A stretch of 64,000 nucleotides of DNA from the NCBI GenBank assembly GCA_021018815.1, contig JAITYX010000055.1:806001-870000 (forward strand). Reading direction: 5' to 3'. Origin of the DNA: Talinum fruticosum. Its lineage: Eukaryota > Streptophyta > Magnoliopsida > Caryophyllales > Talinaceae. Each line of letters starts with the position of its first letter. The first letter of the stretch is position 1. The position numbers and the translations under genes were made by a program. This document shows positions 11,270 to 24,455 of this stretch, one piece after another. The notes under the pieces are model-generated. The model was not told where the DNA came from, did no database searches, and was given only the letters and a program-made list of their open reading frames with translations.

Positions 11270-14200
11270 GATACAAAGGGTGTGTGGACTCTTCTCCGTA
11301 TGAGATAATTCTCGTGAAAACCTAAAAATCGGTTCAGGCACCACCCACCCATCTCCTCTATCGGCTATCGCGCAACTCCAGTTGTTCTCTCTTCTCCCAC
11401 GGCGAATCTCGGCGACTCTGCTCTCCTCTCCCGCTCTTACTACTTCTGTGAGCCTCTCTCTCTCTCTCTCTCTCTCTATCTTTACCTCTCCTCTTCCGCT
11501 AGGGTTTCTGTGTGCTCTTCGTTACTTTGGGCTTAGTATTGTGCGTCAGCTCAGATTGCGGTTTCCTTTGCTTTTGGTTTATTGTTTTGCATTTTTAATT
11601 TGTTTTGTAGAGCTCTTTTTGCTCAAGTATTAGGTTTTTTCTGAGGTTTTTGGTTGGATTTGTGTGTTTCAGTACTGTGGAATCGTTAACGTGGTATAAG
11701 ATTGAAATCGGTGGCGAATCTTGCTTGTATTTACTGATTGAAGTTGCACTATGGCATTCGGATGATTTTTCTGGAGGTGGGTGGACGTAGGGGGTGTTGG
11801 CTGGGAGAGGGGGGAATCGGTGTCAGTGCTAGGGTTGAATTGAACTCGTTTATGTGTTTGGTGGGAATAAGACGAATTTGAAAGACTGAACCGAGTTGCC
11901 CTTGTTCTTCTTCTGGTGGTCCTGTTGCTAATTGAATAGGTCCTTCCTTGGTTTGCTCCACTTTATATTGTCTGCTTGCATGCATGACTGGTGAAAATGG
12001 TTTATGAAAGAACAAAACATTCTTTGCAAAAGGGTAAGGGAGGAGAATGTTTAATCAGAAATATTCTGAAATGTGAAACTTTCTGAGACATTGGAGCCTT
12101 CACATGAAAAGGAATAGGACCTCTTGCTGATGACTTCTGTATGCGTTGGAAGTGGAGGACTATGATTTCTGTAGTTTCGTTTGGGATTGTGCTTGATTAG
12201 GGATTGCAAAGGCCCTTCGTTAGATGACTGATTGTGTCAGGGAATTCGCCTCTATGTGTTTGTAGAGTAGTATGCATTCATTTAGATAACCTCTCTGTAA
12301 TTGATTACATGGGTGATGCAACTGCTGTGTACCTCTAGTTGATTTGGGAGTTTGTCAGGATGCTTCTAATTTTATTTGGAACTCTTTTTTTCATTTTAAA
12401 ATCTGTCTTGAGAGGTTTTTTACAAGGAAAGCTGAAGTGTTATTCTTATTCGATATGTATTTCTTTAGAGCACAAAGAATGACAGAAATAGAATTGTCTT
12501 TGAGAGTTTGAGGTTGTGGAGATATCTCTGTCACTTTAAAGATAATCTCATAAGACTATTTTTGAGATTATGGGAACCTTTGCCATTCTTATTCCGATGT
12601 TGTTTATGCTAGCTTTGCATCTAATCTATTCATTGTGTCATACAATTTTTTCTTTTCCATTATTAAAAAATGTTGCTAGAGGCTAGAGCTTCTCTCTCCT
12701 TTAACACCATGCATGGGTGGGACACTGGAATATGTTTGTTTGTGCACTATAAAGAACCGCGTTTCTGTCTTTTTCATGATTTAGTAGGATGTGCCATCCT
12801 TTTTAGACTTGTGTTTTGTTGATGTTTTAAGCGCCTCAATCTTAGTTCGCACTTTCTACCGTCAAAAGATTTTGCATTCTTTAATCTATGTTATATATAA
12901 AGCTAACACCCTCTTATAGTTGTATAACTTTTGTTTTGGCTAAATACCCACCACTTATGTTGAAATTAAAGTCATATTTGTCCTTTGATAAATTTTTGCG
13001 ATTAACAAGTGTGCAAGGAAAAAAGTTCTGCCCGCACGAAAAAACATAGTGAGTTTTAAATTTTAATCAATATCTGCAAATCATCCATATGATCATCTTA
13101 CCACTTTGTAAATTAGGATATTGCTACTCACATCCCACCCATATGATCATCTTATCACTTTGTAAATTGTGATATTGCAACTCACATTCTCTTTCCTCCA
13201 ACGCCTCTTTTTGTGACCTTCTTTGAGTTATGGTATGAATATTTTAAATTTCTTTTGATGCGGTGAAAATTTTAATTTTATGCTTAAAAAGATTAACATT
13301 CTACAAACTTTTTAGCATTTTTTTATCAAAGAAATTTGCTTTTATAGTTTTCATTGTTTTGACTTTGTTATTACTTGATTATTGGACTTTACCCCCTACC
13401 TATCATATGAGAGTTGTGTGCATAATTTTTCATTATATCATCACGAAATATAGCTAGTGCAATATTGGGTCAAGTTTAAAAGTCCTTAAACAAGTGAAGT
13501 CACTTAGAAAATACTATATTATTTTTTTTCGGTTTTCTAATGTGTTTCGAGACGATTAATTTATGTTATTTTGTCTAACATGAAATTTATATGTTGAACT
13601 AATTTGCTTTTACACACATTGCGTTAAATCAAAGCTAGTGATTGTTAATGTCAGGGCAGTTGGGTCGGATATTTTGGGTTTTTTTTTTTTTTGGGGGGTT
13701 GCCCTTATTTTTATTTGGAAAACTTGCATATTAGTGTTTGTGTGATATTTATTGGTACAACTTTTGAGATGCTAGTTAAAGATGGTCATTGAAATGGAAC
13801 TGGTTATGTCCTTCAAACTGGGTGCAGATGGAAAGAGTTTGAGCATAAACTATAAGTACCAGACTGCAAGCTTTAAGTTGACTCATGTGGCCCTCTAATT
13901 TTTTGGGATGATGGGAAGTTGCTCTTCCTCTTTTTTAATGTGTCAGACTATGAGGATATTTCTATTTTATATCTTAATAGTTTTTGTAATCTGTAGGATG
14001 CTAGTTGTTCATTTGATTGCTATATTATATATTAATATATTACATTTTCCATATTGTAAAAAAAATATGAACTCTTATAGGCTTTGAGAACTAATTTAAG
14101 CATGAAGGAAAATTGTAGTTTACTGATCTGGAGTACTTTTCATGGTGAGCTGTGATGCCAATTGGCATTAATGTCTCAATAGATCCAGTCCAACTCTATC

Positions 14201-16195
14201 CATATAGCATATTGCCATCTTGAACTTGTTCGATGACGTCAAGTATTCTTAACCTAGTTAAGTATGGTTATGTTCCTTTACACAACTGACAAAATGTCAA
14301 AAGAACTTATTCTGTATGCTCTGTGTTGCTTTCCTTCCTTCCTAATCATTATACATGAACCCAGTGGTCCTTTAAGCCTAATGGACCAAAGAGATGCTTG
14401 AAAGCTATTAATTGTAAGCGCATGCTTGGTACCTGTGTTCTTAAATGCCTGTGCCCAACACTTTCAATGATAAAATTATAGTTAGTGTTGTCAGCTAGTT
14501 GAATGAGATCACATGTGGGATTTTTCTTTTGATAACAATAGATGTGACCTTTGCTTCATTGGTGTTTTTGCATTCTGGAAGTCTTTTTCTTCTTAGCCTT
14601 CTAGTCTCTCTTTAAAGATTGGCTCCTTTGTCTGCTTTATTTGGGAGTTTCTGGGTTCCTTCAAAGTCTATTAAGAACCATATTGTTACTCGGGAGTTTT
14701 TCTTTAATTTTTCTTATTTTTTTGGGTTGGGGGGGAGGAGGTGTTATAAGCTTAAACGAAGAAAAGTCTATGAATTCCACATGCGAATGTGTGAGAGTAT
14801 TTATTGAAAGAGAAGCAAACAAGTCTTTGAGTGAGTAGAGGCTCCTCTTCAACATATTAAAGATAATTTCATTAATAAGTTTGGGATAATGGGAGCATTT
14901 TCCATTCTTTTGTTGTATTTGGTTTTGTGGATAGTCTCTTTTTGGATGTGTTATGTCCCTTTGTAGGATGCTAGCTTTACATCGAACCATTTGATCTCAA
15001 TATAAATAGTATAATCTATTTCCTTTTTTATTTTGTTAAAAATCCTTGAGATCATAAGTTTTTATTAAGCCAAACAAGAGTAGTATGTGAAGCAAATAGC
15101 CCCTTACATAAGAGGTCTTTGTTGATCCAAACAAGTGAGTCCTTGTTTGAGAAGATTTTTGGCAGATTTATGTTGATATAACTGCCTCCTAATGTTTGGT
15201 TTATTCTTGACTAAAGTGAATTGCCTTACTAGATTACCCTTTGCCCCTAGTTGTGAAATCGCAGGTAATCAACGCCTCTTCATGGAGGTTATAGCCAATG
15301 TTACTTGGACTTGACTATACCCATGTTAGAGTATTGGTCTAAAATGAAGCGTCTAGTGTCCGTGCTCCATACCCATGTCCTAGTGTTAGTGTCCAACACG
15401 GGTACTTGAGGCAAAATGAAGTCCAACTAACATAGGTTATAGCTAAATGACCTTTGTTGCGCTTCTATATTGGGGATAGGGTTGTGTACATATGACGCAC
15501 AGTATCCTACTTAGGTAGGCCTTGGTATAGTTTGTAATCTGGTATTTGTGCAAAATATTTCTCAAGTGGGAATGTCTTGTAATAGCTTAATGTTATTCTT
15601 GGTGTTGCTCCTCAACTATTGAGTAGGCTATGGGTCCTCAAGCTAAGATAAAGAAGCCAAGCCATGTATTTGTTTCTCATCTAACCTTTGATTTGCCAAC
15701 AAGTACATACTTGAGTTTGAAAAATTTTATGTTTATGTGGATGGCTTGTACTATTTTTTTGGATTGTTTGGTTGGAGAGCTATAGCAGTGCTGCTAATAG
15801 GGATGGGAATTCTATGGATAAATGGATTAAAACCTTGTACTTTGCCCCTCTCCTGCTGTCCCTCGAATTTCTAGTCTTAACTTTCTGAGATAGCATTTAT
15901 CTAATTTTTAATTTGTTTGAATGGTGCTGCTACTCCTTTTCACCCCTTAGCAATATGAGATTATCTTTTCGTGGATCTTCTTCTGAATTGAATATATGTA
16001 ATTGCATTTTTGTTAAATGCTTGTGTTTTACTTTTGCACTTATCCTTGAAATTGCTTTGCACTTGTGGGATAGGAGAATTAGGCAGTCATAGACAATTGT
16101 GGGTGAATACCTGTCTAATGTTGTTTTCCCCTGTTTATTCTGGATGTTTTATAATTGTAATCTCAGTTTTATTTTTCTGGTTCAGTGTGTTAAAA
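11270..16195 (+). other. FLK: Probable FLK 5' leader exon and leader intron
   Basis: 11270-11450 is a typical plant leader: C/T-rich, without a gene-like ORF, and followed by a CT microsatellite at about 11454-11477. A possible donor is TCT|GTGAGC at 11447/11448. The acceptor GGTTCAG|TG is clear at 16185/16186, ten bases before the start codon. The intervening 4.7 kb has no conserved ORF and shows the T-rich texture of a plant intron. Donor and transcription start are inferred only; no convincing TATA box was found. Confidence 0.45.
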
Positions 16196-19100
16196 ATGGC
16201 AGAAGCTGAGCAAAATTTTGTCGAGCATGACGAGCAGGAGAACTACTTACAGGAATCTGACCAGCATCATCTTGCTGGTAATGAGTTTGACCAACAAACG
16301 ATGTCTGATAATGTGCCTGTAGAGTATAATTTTGATGGTAATGTGTCTGAAAACCAAGATTTTACTGAGAATGAGCCTCAAAATAATTATGGTGATGTGA
16401 CGGAGCAACATTATTCTGAAAATGGACCTGAACAGTCATTGGATGAAGTTCAGGGTCATGAAGGTTTGACTGGGAATGACTTGAAACCAGAGTTTGCTGA
16501 AAACGTAACACATGAAACAGATAATGCTCGTGATAATTCACATTCTCAGAAAAGGGACGAACATGAAAGCAATTCGCCAGGTGGTGCAGAAAAGAAATGG
16601 CCAGGCTGGCCTGGAGAAAGTGTTTTCAGGATGCTTGTCCCTGCCCAAAAAGTTGGCAATATAATTGGTCGTAAAGGGGAATACATTAAGAAAATTGTTG
16701 AGGAGACAAAGGCCCGCATTAAGATTCTGGACGGTCCTCCGGGATCACAAGAGAGAGCTGTAAGTTTTTACACTTTGAATATTTAAATGTTTAAAATTCT
16801 GAATTGATATCATAGATAAACGTAATTGATGTCGGTGATCATCTCCTGATGTATCTATTGAAATGCTATTATGAGAATGTGTGAGTTTTAAGATATTTAA
16901 TTTTTACCACTTATCATGGTATATATCTTTTTTGTCGATAGAAAAGAGGCACAAGTATGAAACATGTTGGTTTTTTTTTTTTGATAAGAATGAAACTTGT
17001 TGGTATTGGCCATTGCTTATGAAGCTTTTTTAAGTGGTGCAGGTGATTGTTCTAGAATTATGTCATATACAGTTTATTCCATTGGTTTCAGTGGCACCAA
17101 TTCACCCATCGCATAAATATTGTTTTTCTCTGTCATTTCAATCTTGGCTCTTTGATGTTTATTTTATTGTGAAACCATCATAGCAGAAGGTTTGTAATTG
17201 ATTGATCGAGCTCTCACCCCCTAACAACAAACAATGGATATAATTATGTACTTGTTTACCAGCATTCTAGTCGAAATTTATTTGCTGAATGCAACCTTTC
17301 CAAAAATCTCGTACTCACTAACACTTGCCCATTAAAAATTTTGGGACAAACTGTTGTTGAAAAAAGATGTATTAAAAATCGAATATTTGAAGCTTTGTGA
17401 CAGACATGGAAATTCATTTCCCTTAATGACAAGATTGTCCAGAAACTGTTAGGTTATGTTAATAAAAATTCCACAAACAATTCAAGACAGATTGAAGAAA
17501 CCACTTGAACAGGATTACTTTAATTCAGCAATAGTGAATTACATGATAATAAGCAACAAAAAAAAAGTGAAAAAGCTGATATTACTCTAATAACAAAAAT
17601 GAGTATGTGCAGGTTTTGTTGGCAAATTTTAGGGCATCAATTCCCTCAACAATGCCACTCCACACATGACGCATCAAAGATCCAGATTGCAGAGATCAGC
17701 TTGAGCATCACAAGCGCTGAAAAAGTTTCATTCGATTAAAAAGAGTAAACTTTGTACTTAAATCTGTATGAAGAAGCTCTGCTCTGTTCTCTGGAAATCA
17801 GTGTGCTGGATGGCTGATGTTTTATGGAGCATTGCCAAATTATTTGAAGAAATACTTTTATCTTACTCAGCATTTTTATGATGCTGGAGATCACTGGCCA
17901 AGGCAGAGGTGCTTTTTGAGCTTCTTATCAATTTTTAGACTTAGAAGCACAGATATTAAAAGAAGAAAACAAGAAACCCTTCTAGGTGTTGAGTTCTGAA
18001 AACTTGCTGACATTGCTGTCTCGATTGATTACCTTCCAAGATTTCAAGTTAAAAAGGAAAATATTCAAAGCATTAAAAAATATAGAGAACAAGAGAAAAG
18101 TAAAACTTGGGCTTTTAAAAGCTAGTGTTATGAAACAGGTGTTTATTTTAGCTTCAATAACCCATTTCTATATTAAGTTCAGCTATGGGACTGAGCAAGT
18201 GAAATTGATTGAAAATGCTCTTGTTTAATTTATTAGTTAATAGAGCACTAATGAGGTCTTCCCCTAGTGGTTAAGGCTAAAACCCTTAAGTATGCTAGGT
18301 TTATGTTCAATTTCTCCAGCTTCCAAATGGTTCTGCGTTGTTTATATGCCTTATTTGAACCAAAAGAGAATTCATTGGTCATAAAACTCTTTAGGTGTTG
18401 CTCATGTTTTTTCCTGTGCAAAATTGTATTAGACCTGCCTTCAAAATCTGGTTTCTCTGCTTCTGCGTTCACTATTTTAACTTTCAATGTTAACTGATAT
18501 CAGAGCTTGCAAGAATGGTTATTGAAACTTGTGGCTAGTTAGCAGTCTAGTTTATTGCTGTCCTGTTTTGAAATTTTTTTCATTGCTTATAAGTATGTTA
18601 GATTAAAATCAGATTCTCAAAATCCTTTGGAATTTTGGGCTATAGTTGTGGAAAAAATCACTGTGGTTACCTCCTATTCTATACAAATTTTTTGTAGGAC
18701 CTTATCATTTTGAAAATGCATTTTTAATGTATATCAAGTTTTTGTTGAAGCTATATTAAGGTCCTTTTTTTGATCTAAAGTGTTGTTATTGCCCTTGTTG
18801 AAATTAGATTGTTTAATTTTAAACTAAAAAAGTCTAAAATTAAAAATTAGTCCACCTGTAGTACCCGTTCCCATTTCCAGCCAACCATCCACCCTTTTTG
18901 TCATTGCCACCACGGATTGGTCGCTGACTGTGGTAGCTACATTTCCAGTCAACAATGCCAACTACCACTTCTCCTTCCCTCGTCTCTTTCCCCACCCATT
19001 TCTGACCTAACTGGGTCACGCTAGGCTACTATAGCTGCTGTTGGTAGTTCCCTTCCTCCTCTTTGGCCTCATCAGCCCCTTCCCTCCCTCTACCATGCCC

Positions 19101-22100
19101 ATAAGAACTTCAATTTTCAGGAACAACTTCAAATACGGGACTGCTTTTGATATAGGGAATGAAGGGGAAAGGTGGCAAAGAGCACGTAGGTGATCACCCA
19201 TGATGGCTCCAGTGGCTTGGGTTACACAATTTGTCCCCATAATGACTCTTGATTAGGGTTGCTAGCAGCTGGCCGTGGTGGCAATTAGGGGGTGTGGGGT
19301 CATTGGCGGTGAGAAAGGTTTGGGTGGGGTGGTGTTCGATGGTTGAGTATTTTTTAGGTTTTTGTAAATTAAAATCATTAAATTTCAATAAGGGCAGTAT
19401 TTCCTTTTACTCTTTTAGGCAAAAAGGGACATCAAAATACTATCAACAAAACATGAGGTACCTCATAATTTATTTTCAAATTTCAGGGTTCTCTAAATAG
19501 TTTTCATGAAACAAAAGGTACCCCATTGTGATGTTTTTTTTGTAGTTGTTCACTTTCTTTTTGGGAGGTTCAGACGAGCAAGAATTGCAGAAACTTCTCA
19601 CTCATGTAGCTAAATTCTCAAGTGTTTTGGACTCTTTGGTCAGCAAGGTATGCTGGAATCTTCTTTTGATCTCTTTTTGTTGCACAATGGGGAGAGATGT
19701 TTGACATGGTTGTCTCTTGGGGTGCAAGTCTAACATTTCAGGTCTTTGCATACTTTTTTCCATGATTATCTCTACCAACCCTTCACTGGTTCCATTTTTC
19801 CAAAGATTAGCCCCATGTAGGAGCCCTTATTCAAAAAAGTGGGTTTAAGTTCCCAAGCAGCACACTTTTGGGATGTATGGATTTTTCTTTAGCCTCCCTT
19901 CTTATGTTGGACTTTTTTTCTTGTACTTTTCTGGGAGTTTAGGATTGATAAATAAGATGTTTAAATTTGGTCAATGTTTACCTTTTCTTCCCCCTAAAGA
20001 AGATAATATACTATTAACTAAACTAAAAAGTTTGAATGTAAAACAAGCTACTAACACAGAATTCAATTACATCCTCCAGAAAGATATCAATGAACTCAAT
20101 GTTTAATGCAAAAGAAATAAAAATACTTGTATATTAAGGAGGAAGCAGAGTTTTGATCTTTGATGCACTAAAAGGTAATGCCACACCACCTAAGGTCTTC
20201 TACTTTATCAATATCCAGATAATTCAGAAGAAATTAACCCCCTCCCCCTGAAGAAAAAAGGCTCTCCCTGCTGGCTAACATAATGCTTTTTTTTTTATCT
20301 GGAAGGAAAAGCACAATGATGAATTAAACCCACAAGGAATAATAGTGTCAGGAGATGATATTTTGATCATTTGGAGTAGTCAATAAGATTTGTTTATTTG
20401 TTTTAAATGTGATGGCTTTGGTGATGATGTGATCCACTTCCCACCTTGCAATGAAATCACTTTTTGAAAATTTGTTTGCTTGTAAACTTGAATTTATGAA
20501 AATTATTGGCGAGTATAACTTCGTGTTCATGTGCTGAGTGCTCTCTTTCCTGTTCTTGTAGGTGATGGTCTCAGCTAAGGAGGAGCCTGATGCTTCTCTT
20601 CCACCTGCAATGGATGGACTTTTGAGAGTTCACAGACGCATAGTTGATGGATTAGATGGTGATGCTTCTCAGGTTACACCAACAGGAGGCAAGGTTTCGA
20701 CGAAGTTGCTGGTGCCAGCCACTCAGGCTGGCAGTTTGATAGGAAAACAGGGTAGCACTGTTAAATCGATCCAGGAGACATCCAGTTGTATTGTTAGGGT
20801 CCTTGGACAAGGTAATATTTATGGTGACCTTTTAGGAAGCTCCCAACTTGCAAATGTGTATGTTGAGGTTATGCCATGTTGTTGGATAGGTGCTTTCGTA
20901 GTTGGATTTTGGTTTAATGTTCAGTCATATGTTCAGTCAGTTATTCGTCGAAGTCTGTTACTTTTGTTGATATTTCATTTATTTTTTCATTTGTCTTTTT
21001 GCTCTGATGAGTTTCTAGAATTTAGCTTTTTAGTCTGGAGGTGATAATGTTGGAGTGTAGTTATCAGTTCGTTTTGATGGTGTTAGTTATATGTAATTGC
21101 AGAAGACCTTCCTGTTTTTGCTCTTCAAGATGATCGGGTTGTTGAAGTAGTTGGGGAGCCTGCTAATGTTCACTCAGCCGTTGAACTAATTGCCTCTCAT
21201 CTAAGGAAGTTTTTGGTTGATCGCAGTATAATACCTCTGTTTGAAAAGCAGGTAATTGTGCATATTTATGTCACTTAACCTGTCCACAATGATCTTTATT
21301 ATTCAGTAGTCATCACATCACGTATGCAAACTTCTTGCAGATGCAAGCACCAAGTAACCCGATGGAGCATATGCCGCCTCAGCCTTGGGGTCCCCCGCAT
21401 GGTCTTCCACCAAATGCTGGAGGTGGACATGGCTATGGTCCTGGTCCTCAATACATGCCGCCTCCACCACGTCAGTATGACAATTATTATCCTCCAGCTG
21501 ACGTGCCACCTCCATCTGACAGGCAGAGTCATCAGGGAATATCTGCTTATGGAAGAGAACCTCCAATGGGCGTTCATGCCTCATCTAATGCTCAGCCAGC
21601 GCAATCAATGATAACACAGGTATGTTCCCTTGTCCGATCTGCAACTTTCTAATGACAGTACAAGTTGTAGGATTGTGTTATGCTGAAGTTGGAAATTATT
21701 GGTGCAAAGGAGCTTTGAAGCCTTTTACTCTATCGATGAATTTTTTGGTAGAGATCTGAAAATTTATTGGGGTCTGAAAATTTCATAGAAAGAAATGAGC
21801 TTTGGCAGATTATTATTTTGTTTTGGTTTGGTTTACACTTCGCAGATTTGGGGATATTTTCCTCTTGAATTTAAATTTTGTGACTTTTGAATGTTGAGGC
21901 GTAAAGGTTTTTTTTTTTTTTTTTTTTGTGTGGGATTGGTTGATGTAACATTGAATTCTCTTCCTAGTCATAATTAACAATATATCAAGTAGAATGTACT
22001 TCAATAAGAATAGTGTGGGGTGGTCGCTTCAAGAGAATAAGTGCTTCATTCTTGCAAAGATAATTTACATTATACAATGTACGAGTGGTTAGCTTCTTTT

Positions 22101-23281
22101 TTATGTTTCGGTTGGGGGAGGGTGGGGAGGGAGGGAGAGGTAACTCTAGGCACTTTGGGGTAAGTTAAGGTAAGGTAAGGGGCCTTCATTGCAATGGGGA
22201 GAGGAGGGGGGTTGCTTGGAAGTGGTGAGGTTCGAAATCCTAATCTTCCACTTAGAAGGTGAATACTAAACCTTGTCCAAAGGTATTTCCTCAGCTCTAG
22301 TTACCATGTTACTATAACAAAACAGATAAGTGGCCATTTTATCTAATGTATGATGGAAAATGTGCATCGCTTTGTAGTAGTCTCTATCCCATGTTTGTGA
22401 CAAAATTGACTTGTTGCATCTATTGCACTTTCTGCTCCTCTCAGGTCACCCAGCATATGCAGATTCCTTTGTTATATGCTGATGCTGTGATTGGCACTAA
22501 TGGTGCTACTATAAGCTACATTCGGCGAGCCAGTGGGGCTACTGTCACTATACAAGAGTCAAGAGGTGCCCCAGGAGAAATGACAGTTGAGATAAATGGT
22601 ACTGCCTCACAAGTTCAATCAGCTCAGCAGCTTATACAGGTAAGCTTATCTAGTCTAGTCACTGATATAGTGCACAGCTTTCTTAGCCTAGAGAAGACCC
22701 AAATATCTATACGTGTGGATATGTAATTATCATTGCAGCTACCTTCATACATGTATTTGTTATGCCCCTTTCATCTAATTTACTTGGAAATTTTAAAGGA
22801 GTCGGAAAATTATTAGTGGGGCTCCATAATTTTCAAAACTAGAGTAACCCTGAAATTTGTATAGCCCTGGAGCTTTTTAGTAGTGCTGTAAATATTTTGA
22901 GAGCTATAGGATAGAAATGAACTTAGGAGGACAATTTAGTTACTAGTGGGTGAGGAATAAAGACTTCACGTTTCTCCCTCTGCCACAAATTTTGACCCTC
23001 ATCGAATTAAAACCCCTCTTTTCAAAAATTCACATAAAATAGGCTCTTATGGAGACTTGGCAATTGTGTTGTCGAGTGAATTGTTTGCATTCATAATTTT
23101 TACGTCATATCTGAACGTGGCATGGTTATTGCAGAATTTCATGGCAGATGCGGCAGCAGCCTCAGCACCAACCCAAACAGCTGGTTCAACTGAGCAAGCT
23201 TACAGCCAAGGTTATAGTTCCTATGCAGCTCCCACCTCAATGTATGGATCTCCAGCTTCTGCTGCAGGACACGCAAGCTAA
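16196..23281 (+). CDS. FLK: KH-domain RNA-binding protein, FLOWERING LOCUS K type
   Basis: Six coding exons with GT-AG junctions: 16196-16759, 20562-20811, 21103-21251, 21341-21619, 22445-22639 and 23135-23281, giving 527 residues in an unbroken frame. Residues 1-135 are acidic and Asn/Gln-rich. Three KH domains carry GxxG loops: GRKG at 158-161 (domain split by intron 1), GKQG at 249-252 and GTNG at 431-434. A Pro/Met/Gln-rich linker covers 322-414. The start MAEAEQNF follows the acceptor closely; an in-frame upstream ATG at 16010 lies in the intron. The [18 protein letters not shown] block, KH spacing and tail match plant FLK/PEPPER proteins best on the FLK side. Arabidopsis FLK is a nuclear RNA-binding protein of the autonomous flowering pathway that lowers FLC. 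A TAA at 23279-23281 removes a Gly/Tyr-rich tail. PEPPER-like is the alternative call. Confidence 0.85.
16760..20561 (+). other. FLK: FLK intron 1 (3.8 kb)
   Basis: Donor CT|GTAAGT, acceptor TCTTGTAG|GTG. It holds a SINE-like stretch near 18250 and otherwise T-rich sequence. A short open segment at about 19565-19648 ([20 protein letters not shown] in one frame), ending in an AG|GTATGC donor-like site, looks exon-like, but I cannot identify it. It may be a captured fragment or chance. Confidence 0.6.
18248..18500 (+). mobile_element. Possible tRNA-derived SINE in FLK intron 1
   Basis: CCTAGTGGTTAAGGC (about 18263-18277) resembles a pol III A box, and ATGTTCAATTTCTCC, starting about 25 bases later, resembles a decayed B box at the right spacing for a tRNA-derived head. 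The body shows no ORF of note. No clear poly-A tail or target-site duplication was found, so the right end is arbitrary. Confidence 0.35.
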
Positions 23282-23480
23282 GCCGGAGCCTATGGCTACG
23301 GTGCAGGTTATGGGTACTAGGTTGCATAGTTCTTTGGAAACCTAGGTGGTTATTGAATAATTGTACTAAGCAAGTTTGTATTACTATGTTGAGATCCCTG
23401 AATTATAGCTGTTCTGGACTTGGTAGTTTTGAGCTTTAGTGGGAGTAAAGTTTGCATGACCTCTCTGTCATCGCTCCTTT
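23282..23480 (+). other. FLK: FLK 3' UTR with abandoned coding tail
   Basis: The first 36 bases after the TAA still read AGAYGYGAGYGY in frame and end at a second stop, TAG (23318-23320). FLK-family proteins usually end in such a Gly/Tyr-rich tail. The rest is an ordinary AT-rich 3' UTR; AATAAT at about 23356 may serve as a poly(A) signal. Confidence 0.6.
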
Positions 23481-23968
23481 TGTTGAGAGCCAAGGTTGTC
23501 TTTCAAGGAAGAGCGTAATTGTCTAATTGTCTAATTGATTCTCAATCGCTCATAATTTGTTTCCACAGATTACCAATATCTTTCTGTTTCCTGAATCAGC
23601 TCGTGTTTGAGTAGGATTAAAATTCATTTGGTTATTATAGCTAAGAAGGGAAAAACATGTGGTACGTATTTTATCAACCGTTGCAAGTCTACGACGAACC
23701 AGTTCAAACATACAACATTGTGCAAACTTTGATACACAAGTACATAAACCATCATACCAATAGCTGCATAGCTCTTCGAAAAAGTAGAAAGAGAAAAGAT
23801 GCACATGAAGGAAAATCCCAAGAGTAATTAGCCCCTTGGAGTCTCCTTCCTGTCATGGCATTATTCCCTTGCAACGGAACAGAAAATCTATGCGCAAAAT
23901 AATGTGTCCGGAGAGTGGATTAGGGACCAACTGATGCTTGAAATGAAATTACGCTTCAGATTTCACAT

Positions 23969-24090
23969 GAAGCTGTACCAATCTTAACACAAATATGCGA
24001 TACTTGTGATGATTATTCGTAGCAAATCTGAAGCTTTACCAATCTTAACACAAATATGCGATACTTTTGTGATAATTATTCGCAGTCGTT
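23969..24090. repeat. 61-bp tandem duplication
   Basis: Two adjacent units (23969-24029 and 24030-24090) share CCAATCTTAACACAAATATG and flanking bases with few differences. They lie in the non-coding space between the convergent FLK and receptor-like protein genes. No gene is seen in 23480-24455. Confidence 0.8.
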
Positions 24091-24455
24091 TCAGCTTGAT
24101 CATACGTAGATATCCTGAGAACCAAAATGCAGATCATTGACCTCAACTCGCGTGCTTAGTGACCACTGATTAGTTCAAAAGTTTTGCTCATATGCATAGC
24201 TTCGATCTAGTAACATATTGAAAAACATATTTGACATCGATGAATATGTTGCAATGTTGAACAACATGAAGAAGAGAGGGAAAAAATAGCATATGTTTGT
24301 AAACTTTGAACTAGTATACACGTGGTACGAAGCTACTTTGCAATTTCAGCATAAAAACAGGAAGCAAATCATGAAAATACTTCAATGATTTGGAAACAGA
24401 AAATTATACTCACAGTCTGCCTTGACTTTTGAGTAGATGATCCCTGATTTTAGGC

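Noticed and set aside
16010..16195. N-terminal extension of FLK from an upstream ATG
   Set aside because: It lies before a strong TTCAG acceptor at 16185, is hydrophobic and unlike the family, and MAEAEQNF is the usual type of start.
21299..21611. Overlapping ORFs in both strands over FLK exon 4
   Set aside because: They are shadows of the Pro/Met/Gln-rich exon, whose frame joins the neighbouring exons exactly.
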